Positions 36,201-48,200 of a DNA stretch of 64,000 nucleotides are shown here, piece by piece. How positions within the stretch are numbered: the first letter of the stretch is position 1; each line of letters opens with the position of its first letter. The stretch comes from Klebsormidium nitens (taxonomy: Eukaryota > Streptophyta > Klebsormidiophyceae > Klebsormidiales > Klebsormidiaceae): assembly GCA_000708835.1 (NCBI GenBank), contig DF237087.1, forward strand, positions 62,001-126,000. Direction: 5' to 3'. A program made the translations under genes and the position numbers. Under the pieces are notes generated by a model. The model did not search any database. It was not told the origin of the DNA and was given only the letters and a program-made list of their open reading frames with translations.

Positions 36201-39200
36201 TGCTAAAGCGAGGCGTACAAACCTGATCTTCACTCAACTACAAAATGGAGAGAGGCAAACCTCCAGTACAGCCGAGAAACTTGCAATTGCACGAAACAAG
36301 CGAACGAATCAAAGACAGAAATTCGGATAATCGGCCATCAAAAAGGTCAGGGCCTATCTGCAGACCTTTGCAGGCATGCAGGGCTCAGATATAGCGAACT
36401 TTCATTTTGGCCATCAGCCTCCAGTTACATGTGTGACAGAAGATGCTGCCATGTGTGCGTCCTTGCCAACATTAAGCCCTCCAGAGATCCAGGTTGCCAA
36501 CCAGAGTGACTCCTCAGTGAGATGCTTCTACGTAAGCCTCGCTGGGCCAGTAAGTCTAGAAACTTGCCACAGCGATGCTCAAAAGGCACATCCGTGACGA
36601 CCGGACAAAGTGGAGAAGAACAGGAGAACCAGGCTACAGCATGGGGGGAGATCAATCTCAGCAATAAATGGTTCGAAACTTCGAGCCTGTTGGAAGCAAT
36701 TTTGAGAGGCGCTCGTGGGACGAGGAACGCAAGGCGAATAAGAGGAAACCAAAGTAGACCACCATTACACAAGAAGGGAAACGAGGTGGATCAGAAGGAA
36801 CGAAACGAAATGGTCATTTCGTGTAGGCAAAGGGTCAGATTATAGAAAGGGATCAGGAAGAGGAAAAAGACAATCGGATCCGCATGCCCACCTGTGAGCT
36901 TCCCCTCCTTCTCTTTGAGCAGCGCCTTCTTTTTCTTCCCCAGCTCGTCCTCCTCCTTCCTCGCCGGCAACCGCAGATAACTAAACCCCTGGCCCCGCCC
37001 GCTCGGGTCCGCTAACCCGCTTAGTTCCATCTGACCCCGCCCCTCCATCCCAGTTAGGAAACTCGCGGTCAAGTTCCACGGGGTTAGCTGTAACTCTCGG
37101 TGGATGTAGTCCGCGAGTTCTCGGGTTTGGGCGTCGACCTCTTTGGCTATCTGCTCGAGCGCCAGGGGGATCCCCCCGGGGGTCGTAAGGACGCTGATGC
37201 CCGCGCGGCGGAGGTACTCTTGGCCAGCTTTCATGGCCTCGAACATGCAGACCTGTGGAATGGACAAAAGGAGATGGATGAAAATACCAGAGCGAGAGGA
37301 TTCCGTAGTCAAAGACGAGCGATGCAGCGCAGTTTCTCTGGCTTCAAGGTTGATTTAACAACCGGGAAGAGTACGAGAGAGCGATGAAGTTGGTCGTGAA
37401 TCCAAGTGCGCTCTGTCGCTAAAGAAGGCAAATGAGGGCTGACCGAGATGCAAACACGGTTCATTGAAGGCAACCATAGATACATTCGAACGCGTCCTGC
37501 AACCATATCAGTGACATGCACCGACAGCGTCCCTTCAACTCCAACAGGTAACAACTTATCCCTTCGAGCATACTCGTTTTCATTCAGGGCCACCGACCAG
37601 GTACCTTGAGACTTAAACTTGCTCAGAACTGCAATTCTCTATCCTCAGACCAGAACCTACAACACATTATCAAAAGCAACCACCCAAGGCGGTCTCAGAC
37701 GGTCTGATCAGCAACTTCCCAAACCCAGAATGGTAACCAAAACCGTTCCGCCCACCTGTTCCGGCGCCACCATCCGCCGCAGCTCGTCCTCCTGCGGAAT
37801 GATAAACCCGGGCTTCTTGCGCAGCATCCCGAGCGTCGTGAATTGCGCAAACGGCCGCAGCCATTTGCGCAGCGTCTGTTCCGCTTGCCCGGGAAACTGG
37901 CGCGCGAGGTCGTGCATCGGCAGCGCCGCGTGCTCGCCGCCCTTCTTCTTGCGCAGCTGCGCCGTGAACTCGCGGAAGACGTGCAGCTGGAGACGCGCCT
38001 CCGAGTACTTGAGCGCGGCCTTGCTGTTGGGGACCATCACCTCCTTCGACGGCTCCTAAACGAAGAGAACGAGAAAACTGTGAGGTTCGGCGCAGTTTAT
38101 TGATTGATGGTCTGATTCGGGAGAAGTGGGCCGCTGGGTTGAAACAGGTCTGAGGGTTGCTCTCAACAATAGTCACTCGTTAAGAAATGGTCAAGTGTTT
38201 CTCACAGTCTCAGGCCTCCTATTTCGCTAAGTCTCACTCTCCTCATTCTGGTCGGTCAAAAATGGCGTCAACTGGCATCCAGCAGATGGGCAAACTTGAC
38301 ACCTAACATGATCAAAAGAGCAGCAGGCTGTAAGCTATCGGATGGGAATACAAGGTACTTTAAAGAAACAGACTTCCCTCGACTCCCTGGCTCGGCAAAG
38401 GTGTCATGGATCGCGAAAACAAACGAAAGGCCCACCTCCTGCCCGACAAGGTGCAGCCCCGTAGCCTTGCGCAGGCTCAGCTTCCCGTGATTCGACCGAA
38501 TTAGCACAAAGTCCGTCGTCGGGACTTTGTGCCGGAACGCCGGCGCCCGGTACAGGCTCGTCTCCAGACTTGTTACCGACTGCCCCTCCGGAACCTGCCC
38601 CAGGAACGGCGTCGGCTCCGCGGGTTCCAGGGGGACGATTTGGCCCAAGAAACCACCCCCCGACTTGAGGGACGCGGCGTTCCCGTCCGCAGAGCTGCGC
38701 TTGCGGTAGTAGGTCGCGAGGCGGGCCCCCATCCCGGGAAGGCTTAGGAGGGGGGGCCGCTCCTCGGCGTACTCCATGAGGAGAACGTGCCCGTCTTTTG
38801 CGGTGAGGTCGACCCTGGGGCAGAAGTCGGTGCAGGTTAAGAGGGGTTCCGTCCGAGGATGAGGAGTCAATGATTTAGAGTAGGTCTTCACGTTGGACGG
38901 TACTGATTCTTAAAACGGTAAAATCGTGCTCAAAATCTAGGTTGAAGCGAACAGAACTTGACGTGCCTCGTTTGCTAACAAGTGGAGCTCACACGAAGCT
39001 GCAACAAAGTTCATCCAACCCACCCTGCGAAAGCAGGGCGTTTCTTGAGCAGTACATGCTTAAGTTTGCAAAGGAGGATAGGGGATTACAAAGGATTGAC
39101 GAGGCCAGCAGCCGGCTGGCTAACAGCTTTGAATCTTGTCTTCTCTAGAACTTTGATTCCAGGACCCTTGATACCCTCAGCGTTTCGAAGCAATAAAGTC

Positions 39201-42200
39201 GACTCAGTGACAAGCTGCAAAGTTCCCCATGATAGCAACTTTGAAAATGTAAAAGACCTCGTAAATGCAAGAACCCACTTTTTCTTGAAGGCCCCCGGGG
39301 GCCGGGACGGCTGCTCGGACTTGGGCAGCTTGTTGGCCTTGAGCAGCGGATGCACCTTGGTGCGGATCAAGTGCACAATGGAGTCGTGGCGCAGGGACTG
39401 GTCAGTCAGCGGGGCGCCGTCCGTGATCTCCTTGCCGGCGTGGAGGAAGCGCAGGGTTTCCTTCTTCACGTCTGCACAGAAGTTGACGGTGGGCGAATCA
39501 GAACTAGCTTCCTGTTGCCTTCGTTCGCAATGCGTCTGCACAAGCGTTGATGGTCTTAAAAGTTAGCTTCTTCTGTCGCCTCGAAGTGGTAAGTTGCTCG
39601 AGTCGGTCCTCGTCATTGACCGTCGGGTTACTCGGAACACTCGTCGAGCTTACGGTGCTCGTCGATTGCAGGTTTTGACTCATGTTGTATCTTTTTCGAG
39701 AGTGCACTATAGCACTTCATAAAGAGTTTGTTGACTAATCAGCAAATCTCAGGTTCATTAGCCAAGCGTCTCACTTCCTGCGGCCAAAAGGCACCAGCTT
39801 CGTCGATAACCCCTTATTTCCAAAGCTCTTCCAATCCCTAGTCCCCATTAAAAGTCCTCAAATCCGGTTTCTTACAACCTCAAACCCCTCGGTTTCATAT
39901 CCATCGGTCCCGCTCACCTTTCCACTTGCTCATCACCTTGCCCCGCACCGCCTCCAGCGCCTCCGACCCCTTGACACGCACCGTCACGCTCTTTCCGATG
40001 TTCCCGAGCGACTTCACCACCAGCCGGATCTGCCCCCGGTCGCCGTTTTCCTGCTCGAACGCGCGGTCTTTGGACACGGGGAACCACACCGCGCGCGGCC
40101 GGTGGAAGTTGGCCATCTCCTTGAGCAGCGGAGTTGGGCGGCTGGTCTGGAGCTTGAGCGCGGGGACGGAGTGCACGATCTTGACGCGGGTCTCCTGGGC
40201 GCGCTGCCGGGCCTTGGTCTTCTTGACCTGTGGCGGGTTGAGGGCGGGTCAACGGCGGGTTATAGAGGTGTCGAATAATGATGTGCCAGAGTCTTAGGAC
40301 GCAATACAGCGAGGACCCGAACAAAGAAACGGAGGAACTTCAAAATAGCCGATAGAAGCGGGTGTCTGGGCGCGCTGACAGACCTTGGATCTCTTGAGCC
40401 GGGGAAGTTCTTGGTTGGGTTAGAGAGCGGTTCAAAACGTCAATAATGGGCCAGAGTCCTGGGGCGGGACTTCAAACAGGCAAAAAAAGGGTCCCACTTC
40501 GCGATAGAAGCGGGCCTCTGTGACCTTCGGTGCCTTCTTCTGGGATGTATAAGGGTTGACTTAGAAGGAGGTTTGAAAGTCGCCAAGTAAACTGATGCTA
40601 AGTCGAAAAGCTTGAACCAGGCGGAGAGCAGGTGCAGTTTGTCCCACAGTTTGTCTCAGAATTCAATGTTCAGGGCCAGTCTATGTACTTGAAAACTGCA
40701 CATCTCGTGGGGTGGCCGCCTGCTTCCTATGGCCGTCATTCACAAGCCCAAAAGACAAGCCGTTTTCCCAACGTGGACGAAGATGCCATCTTACCTGTGT
40801 GGTCTGGTAAAACCTGTCGTTTGACACATTGAACCGGACCGCTGCACCAGGATGGGGGGCAGCCGCCGCCTGCTGATTCTCCCCCCCTGCCAGCGTCGCC
40901 GACGGCGGCCTCTCCTTACTATTTGCCGTCAGAACAATTGCTGCCGCATGCGCTTTCACCTTAAGACCCTCCTTATCCCCGTCCCTCACTTCGAAGACCA
41001 TGTCCGGGTCGTTAAGATCCAGGACGAGTTTCGCCCGCAGTGCGGGTTTGTCCAAACCGTCTTTGATCAGGTCCAAACCCTCCTCGGTTAACCAGTCCTC
41101 GGGCCCCAGCTCGAGTCTCGTCATCCGCTTCAGCAGCTCCTGCGCCGAGACAGCTCTCTCGCTCGCAGAGCCCGGCGCTCGTTTCTCGAGGCGCAGCATC
41201 TGCGGGTGCGCGCCTCCATTGACGTCACCCTCCGCAAAAGTGACGTCATCTTTCGTCAGCTTCTCGAGCACCACTGGCGGCACGGACTCGCCCTCGGTCG
41301 CCTCCGCTAAAGTCGCCGACTGGTCCGTGAGGTTCTTCCCTGCCCCTCCCAAACTCGATGACGTCAGCTCGCTCTCCTCTTCAGACATCGCCCCATTCGA
41401 AAGCGCCCCGTTTGGCAACGACTGCGTCCCGTTCTGTTCCGCAGCGTAAAAGCTACCATCTTCCTGCCCCCTCGGATTCTTCTTCCGACTCACCCTCATC
41501 GCCTCTGATGTCCGCCCATCATCCCACATGATGTTACGCTCCCAGTCAACTTGATGCACCAGTGCAAAGTTTTCCTCTGGCAGCGACGCCCTGAGACTCT
41601 CCAAAACCTCGCCGTTCTCCGCACGAACTGGCTGATTCCCTCCAAAGGCCCCCCGCCGGCGGCCCTTTGGCGCCCGGCCGTCTCTCGGTCGGATGATGAC
41701 GTCAGCGGACGTGCTGGCCGCTAGGTGTGAGGCCCGCCTCTCATCATCAATGTCCATCAGTTCTCTTCCCTCCAACAAACCGTCTCCCAGACCCTCAGCC
41801 GAAATTCCCTCTGGGGCCCGCAAATCGTGCTCGCGAACGGCGACGTCAGCACCCCCCTCGGTGATGTCAGCGGCGGAGCGGCGGCGCTCGTCCTCCTCGG
41901 TTGTGAGGCCCTCTTCTCCGGAGGAGCGCGCCTCGTCCGGCTCTGGCTCAAACGCCTCCTGCACAGCAGAAAGAGACGAGCGGAAGCTCACAGAGCCAGT
42001 GACTGGGCGTGGCCATACACATCGCGCCACTTGGCATGCTCTCCTCGTTCCAGTCTGCTCCCCTTTCTCTTGTTGGGCTTGAACTTCACTTCCAACAGAA
42101 CGTGTGCTGGAACTCTGGTAATCACCAGTCAGGTGCCCGGTTATTAATAACCACGGGCACTCACCCGTTCTTCCTCACTCTCGTCGCTCTTGGCCGGTCG

Positions 42201-44593
42201 GCGCGCTCGCCAATTGAAGCTTCCCCGCTGCTTCAAACTCTTAAACCCCTCTCCGCTCGGCTGCCTCGCTAAGTCAGCACTTGGCTCCTTTCTCAGTTCC
42301 GCTCGTGGCTCCGCACGAAACCACGCCTCGTCATCGTCGCTCTCTTCATGGTCAGCGCTAACCTGGATCTGAACCCGCTTCTTGACCGCCTTCTTCTTCC
42401 GCTTCGTTGACCGCTCGACCCGCTTGCTGAAGATCTCCGAGAACCGCAGCACAGGCTCGCCGCCCGCCTTCTGGAACAGCACCGGAAGCTCTAGGGGTCC
42501 CGCAGCCTCAGCCGGCCTCTCCGAAACCTCTAACGCCTCCTCGTCCTCCTCCATAGGAATCCCCTCAGAAAGCCCTTCCGAGCTCTTCGCAACACCTTCC
42601 TTCTCCCCCGTCCCCTCCTCGTCGTAATCCTCTTCTTCCGGGGGGGGTACTTGCGGCCACTTTTCTGTGGTGGGTCCCCGCCCCTCCTCATCGTAATCCT
42701 CTTCCTCTGGCGCAGCCACGTTTGCCGCTATGATTGGCCCCGGCAAAACTGGTAGTTCCGTTGCTCCCCCATCATCGTCATAATCATCTTCCTCTGCGCC
42801 GGGGGCGGCCGGTTGCTGGGGAAGAGGCAGCACAAAGTTTGGCAGGGGGGGTTGTAAGGCGCCAGGGTCGTCAATCACCTCCTGTTCGTCCTCGTAGTCA
42901 CGTGCGTTCTCTGCTTTCACGTCGTAATCTGCAAGTGAGGCAGAGTGAAAATTGGTGTTGTGACCAGGATTTGAGAAGTTGGAAGATAGCAGCGCAAAAA
43001 TGAGGTTGACGATGACTTCTGGGTCTCTACTTCTACCTCTGAAACCTTGCGGCATCACATTTGCAAGATGTCAGAAGTAAAGCCTTGACGGAAAACGAGA
43101 ATTAGAGCTGAGAATTCGAAGAGATGCCCCAGTATGTCCCAGTGTAAATTCCTGCAGAGCTTGGTTCTACTCGAAAATCAGAACTGTCTGAAAGGAATAT
43201 TGCCCTTTCCTTTTCTTTGAGTCACTATGCTTGAGAAAATGCTTCACTTGAGCTGCGGCATCCCAGATCTTGGTCGAGCCCAGACCCAAACGCTGCTTCC
43301 CAGAGAAATAAAAAGTTTGATTTGAGATGCTTTCCAAAGTCTTGGTACCAAGCTGCAGAGCCCATGCACGAAGGATACTTGGAAAGCCCATAATTGACTG
43401 GTATCCAATTTCAACACTTTGAGCTAGGACAGGTGGCGACGATGAATCTTAAGACTGACGCTGTTGTGAGCCAGCATGTCTACAATTACATCAAAGATTC
43501 TCACCATCATCCTCCTCGTCCCGGTGATTCTCAGACACGAGCCGCTGCAGGTTGAGCCGTCCACCCAGCCTGGCGCCCAGCTCTCCCAGCTTGTCAATCG
43601 CATCCTGGTCAGAAGAGCACACCAGTGAGCGTGCTGATGATGAAAGTGGGATGATGAACCTTCAGATATCTCCTAGTTGCGAAGGTCTCCCCAGACATTC
43701 TGTAGCATCTGGTTTATGCTCCGTCTCGCTACAGCTTTTGTTTCTTTTTGACTGATTCAAGAGAACCTGGTTCCTGAAGTTTGTGGCACTTGTATGGTAG
43801 ATCGTGAAAAAAGGTGATGTCCAACAAAAGTCCAAAAGTGAGATGGTGTCTGTGCTTCGTGTGCGTCGAGTGCGTTTTCTAAGATCGCAACAAGACCTCG
43901 TCACCTTCTTGATGTCAAGAACAGGGTATAAGCGACCGAAGCCTGTGGTGCTTTTAATCCTTACAGTCAAGTAATCACACAAACCAGGTATGTGGGACAG
44001 CAAAAAAGAGGAAGTTGTAGTGTCAGCAAAAAACAAACAGTTCCGGTGGTTGTCCACAAGCTGCAACTTGGAGATAGAGGTTGAGTAGCCGCAGCCAGAG
44101 CAACCTTTAACCTGCTCTTCGTGTCAACTTGGATTGCTATCAGACTTAGATGGTGACGCAACCAAAAAGTTCTTGGGTTGGTTTCGCAGCCATACAGGAT
44201 TGTGTTCCACTTGTCATTGAAGGAAGAAGAAAGAAGAACTAATAGGTGACTAAATTGCACACTGCGGTCAGACGGCATCTCGGCATATCTCAGAAGCACT
44301 TTCAACAAGGAGCCCATGAACAAGCATTCAACCTCACACCTCATTCAGCCTGTATTCGTAAGACAAAATGCATGCTGCAGGATTCAGGCAATTGAAACAG
44401 TGGTTGCGATGAGGTGACACGAAAAAAAAGCACCTACTTGGTCAAGATAATTCTCTTCCAGGCGGAGGTTGCGGTCCACGTTCCCAAACATAAACCCTCC
44501 CAGCGCGTTTCCTCCACCCCCTTCCTCCTTCTTTTCCTCCTCTTCATCTGTGTAACCCCCTTCATCCGTCTGATCGCCCCATGAGGTTGCCAT
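30227..44593 (-). CDS. TAF1: TFIID subunit TAF1 (plant type, UBL + zinc knuckle + bromodomain)
   Basis: Thirteen minus-strand exons: 44593-44438, 43604-43505, 42928-42165, 41958-40795, 40227-39918, 39471-39279, 38814-38436, 38055-37756, 37252-36892, 33982-33723, 33242-33033, 32098-31032, 30437-30227. All phases agree; 1824 residues, normal for plant TAF1. Order: N-terminal GGFMFGNVD motif, acidic region with three EEDYDEEG-like repeats (exon 3), WERNIMWDD (exon 4), ubiquitin-like segment (about 790-875, LHAGKEI...DSIVHLIRTKVH), the TAF1 core (HAT/DUF3591; ANFHRPRAVW, GMGARLATYY, ITPWNL-like LTPWNLTASF, DPSGRGQGFSYLR), DLRRLSM, a CCHC zinc knuckle CLKCGQVGHMSTNRAC (about 1575) and one bromodomain (about 1690-1810) split by the last intron. 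TAF1 is the TFIID scaffold at RNA polymerase II promoters. It is divergent from DOHH. Confidence 0.95.
32133..32212 (-). repeat. Short tandem repeat beside TAF1 exon 12 acceptor
   Basis: The unit agcggcntaccaaag(aacaa) occurs at about 32133, 32153 and 32191, i.e. 35-110 bp upstream (gene sense) of the exon 12 acceptor. Confidence 0.8.
32588..33075 (-). repeat. Four-copy ~150-bp array over TAF1 exon 11 end/donor
   Basis: The exon 11 tail and donor (plus-strand text acccacctcttcgtcctcc) at 33027 is repeated at about 32877, 32723 and 32587. Steps are 150, 154 and 137 bp by the cctccag core (33041, 32891, 32737, 32600). The copies lie downstream in gene sense and similarity falls with distance from the exon. 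The first copy keeps cgtcctccagttgctcctcc and a usable gtgggt donor-like site. Confidence 0.88.
33945..34270 (-). repeat. Three-copy ~140-bp array over TAF1 exon 10 start/acceptor
   Basis: The exon 10 start (plus text atgctcagccggcgcaaat...gtccgtgcctgacag) at 33951 recurs at about 34090 and 34233. Steps are 138 and 145 bp. The first copy keeps the complete acceptor ctgtcag; the second has lost it but shares more exon text. Confidence 0.88.
40180..40560 (-). repeat. Three-copy array over TAF1 exon 5 start
   Basis: The exon 5 start region (plus text cctgggcgcgctgccgggccttggtcttctt) at 40194 is echoed at about 40365 (ctgggcgcgctgacagaccttgg) and near 40517 (gtgaccttcggtgccttctt). Steps are 171 and 152 bp. 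The two intronic copies share gatagaagcggg and similar trailing intron text. Confidence 0.8.
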
Positions 44594-45294
44594 CTCTAAA
44601 CCACCCTAAATAGGTGAATTACATGGTGAGCTTCATGCAAGAGCTCACATTTGACCACTACTGGCCAGCACTTCCTCTCGTAAAGTTTACGCCAAAACAG
44701 GTTGCAATTAGGAGTGTGATACGCTGGATGGCCCCATTGATCAATCTCAGCTGTCATGGGCATCTCTGCCAGCAAGCAGCTCGTGCGCCCACCAGAGATA
44801 GAAAAACATGCTCATTGCTGGAGCAACCAAGCTGATCACCGAAGGGACCTGAGCGGCATTCACAGATGATTCACAAGAAGAGAGCGCCTCCAAGCCAGCG
44901 CCAGTGGCAGCAGCGTCTTGACAATGCTCTCTCAGTCTGGCAACTTGCGGAGTCACAAAGTCTGCTGGCTCTCATTGGCTTATAAGAATTTGAAACTTGA
45001 ATGTGGTCCGCCTGCTTCGACGAACTGTACTTACATGACCAATGCGAGCTCGATTCTCAAACGAGTTTCGCAGCAGCTTGCCTGCTCTTCTGCTTTAGAA
45101 TCAGTGTCCCCTTGTGGGGAAATCCTGCATGCAGAACGTTGAAACAGAAGTGTTTTTAAATTTACGGTTTCAGCTTCAATTTCAAGTCCGTTTGGTTGTT
45201 CAAACTTCAGGGGTCGGGACGTTTGTGGTGCCTTGCGGCCTTCCTCTAGGTTCATTTCCAACAGGTTTCTCTAGAAAGCTCCTCCGCTGCAATC
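44594..45294. promoter_or_regulatory. Head-to-head promoter region of TAF1 and DOHH
   Basis: The two ATGs are 701 bp apart on opposite strands, so both promoters share this stretch. No TATA box was recognised for either gene. Weak ORFs here are not conserved-looking. Confidence 0.6.
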
Positions 45295-48200
45295 ATGGTG
45301 GTTGCCAGCCCTGACGTCGTTGCAAAGCTGCGGGCACAGGTTTTGGACCCAGCAGCGCCCATCGCGCAGCGTTTCAGGACGCTCTTCTCGCTGAGGAATT
45401 GCAGTGGGGATGAGGCTCGGGAGGCCCTGGAAGCTGGTGGGTGAAGCTTGCGCAATATGGAGTTTCATGTACCTATGTACAGCCGTTTGAAGTAGCTGGG
45501 TTTCTGAAGAGTGTGAATTCCGTTTCACATTCTTCATTACCACCATTACCATCATGTCGTTCGAGAAATGTGCATTTTCTGCACCAGACGCTTGGATAGA
45601 CATTGGAGCTTGACCTCTAACAACTTTAAGGGTTTCTTGTATTTGGGGGTGGGAGATCTAAGTTGGGATCTAAATGCCAAAGAACTTCGAACACCTTAGC
45701 ATCTTGCTTGCATGTGAAATGTCCTCTGCCTTCAGATATATATAGCACTATAGCTACAAAAGTACACACCCAATTTTCGTCTAAAGTTTCTCCTTCGCTG
45801 GGTGCTTAAGGATTCATAGATTAGCCCTTATCCAGGAGAAACACGGGGGCCACCATGCCTGCAATGTCAGTGTCTGCCAATATGCCCTTGAAACCCTAGA
45901 ATCTGAAAATCCTTGCCACCAACTTAAGAGGTGAGAGATTTTGGGGGCCTGTTACAGTGACTACCACCATCGTCGCCATCGCGACGGGTGATACTGTTGC
46001 TGACCAGTGCGCCCCAGTTTTCCCCTCTCCTTTTCAGGATGTCTGTCTCAGTTCAGATCTGGTCGCTAATCCAGATCTCACTGGCACCACAAAATCTGCT
46101 CAAGGGCAGCCATCTCGTTGACCCCTCAATCAAAGGTCATACTAGTGGGGACGTGTAGCCGCAATTGAGTACTATCGGATCAAGCAGTTCTGACTTTCTG
46201 TAATGCAGCTATGAACGACCCATCAGCCCTGCTGGCCCACGAAGCAGCCTTCTGCCTGGGCCAAATGCAGGACGAGAAAGCAGTGCCTGCCCTCCAGGAG
46301 TGCCTCAAGAATGCCCAAATCCATGCCATGGTCCGACATGAGGTGCGTGCGATTCTGTGATTCCCGTATGGTCAGCTACAAGTAGACTCGACTGTTGGAT
46401 CCAACTCACATCTCGCACCGTCAGGAGAGTGTTGCCGTACCTGCTTTTGTATTGGGTATGATGCAGAAGCGTCAGACGCGACAGTTGGGTAGAAGCAGAT
46501 TATCCTGGTCAAGCTTTAGATTCCCCGTTGGCCAGTGCGGCTAGTCGACGCTGTTTTTCATGCTAGATGGTTGTCATGAGCTGGCAGTCTTGGAGGTTCT
46601 AGCTGAAGCGGGGTTTGGTGGCAAATTTCGTAACTTTTCGTGTGCATCTTGACCGTGAATAAGATCACTTATGATAGCACCTAAAAGAACACTTCCACAC
46701 AGTTTGTCAATTCCATACAGTATGGCAGTGGATCCTCCCTCGCTGAGCGACAAGTAAACGAGATTAGGGGACTGGTCGTGTGTCATTAGGGGACTGGTCG
46801 TGCGTTATTAGGGGACTGTCCTGCGTCCTATGTCACTTATCGAAAGCGTGCTCGTTCAATTGGGTCGCAAAGAATGATTGCAAAGCGCCAAGTTCAATTT
46901 GACGTACTCTATCTGGTAGGCTGGGGACTTCTCAGGATCTTGCGAATACGCTGGGCCCTTTTGATGTAACTTCTGCTCAGGCTGGTATGGAAAGTTTCCT
47001 ACTCCTGCTCAGGCTGGTATGGAAAGTTCCCTACTCCATTTTTTAAAGTAGCGGGGCCCACTTTCGTACTACCTCACTACTTACATGGCTGGCTGAAGCG
47101 CTGAGAGCATTTGACAATAGAGCATGCCTCTTCCGGCTGAGGAGAGGGCCTGTGATGCAACTGCAACCGCTTATTGACCCTCGCATCTCTTATGCAGGCC
47201 GCAGAGGCGCTGGGGGCGATTGGCAGCAAGGAGTGCCTTACTTTGCTACAGGAGCGAGCAATCGATGCGGCGCCCGAGGTCGCAGAAACGTGCCAGCTGG
47301 CGCTACGGCGGATCGCGCACAAGCAGGCGGAGTCTGCGGCAAGTACCAGCGGGGATGGGAACTCGCCCTATAAGTCGGTCGACCCGGCGCCGGCCGCCAA
47401 TCCAAATGCAACGGAGGCTGAGTTGAGGTGAGCTCCTCTTGTTCATTGTAAACTTGTCGGTCTTACAATTTGCTTGCAAAAATTTAATTCATCTCGCTCT
47501 TCGACTACTCAAAGGTCATCGCTAACTTGTCGATTGATGATGGTTTGTCCAGGTGTTTTACCGCACAAGGATCTGCATAGTCGGCTGCCGGCCGTGTTCT
47601 GTTCATGATATATTTTGCCTACCAGAGATTCGACGCAGGTTGTCAGATTTGAGACCTCCGTGAGACTTTCACAGACCGAAGCAGACTGCTCTGAAGTCGA
47701 CCGGGGGATGTGACTGTGGGCATTGTTGAGGCTGCTAATGGCCCCTGCAACCAGCTTCTATCAGCTTGACATCTTCCCTGCCTGTCCGGCTTCAGTTCCA
47801 AAAGCCTGCCACAAATTCGAGCGTCTAATCCTGGCACTTCTGTGCGTTTCGATGATCTGATTGTATTGTCGCTGCGAGTGGTAGTTCCGTGGAGGACAGT
47901 CGGATCGACTTACCGCTGGAATCATTAGACAAGCGAGTTAAGGCTCTGAGGAACGATATGAGCTTTTCGCTATCAGGCCCCGCTTCAAAAATGTGTCCGA
48001 AAGTACGAACCCCTGGGAGCGTACTTTTTGAGGGAAGCTCCCGTTCGAAGTCTGGCCTCTTCTCTTCCCTCATATCTGAATCAAAGGCTATCTGATTGCT
48101 GTGCAGGGCGAGACTGCTGGACGAAGGCCTCGATCTCTTCGACCGCTACGCTGCCATGTTTGCGCTGCGCAACCGAGGGACGCCGGAGGCTGTCGATGCA

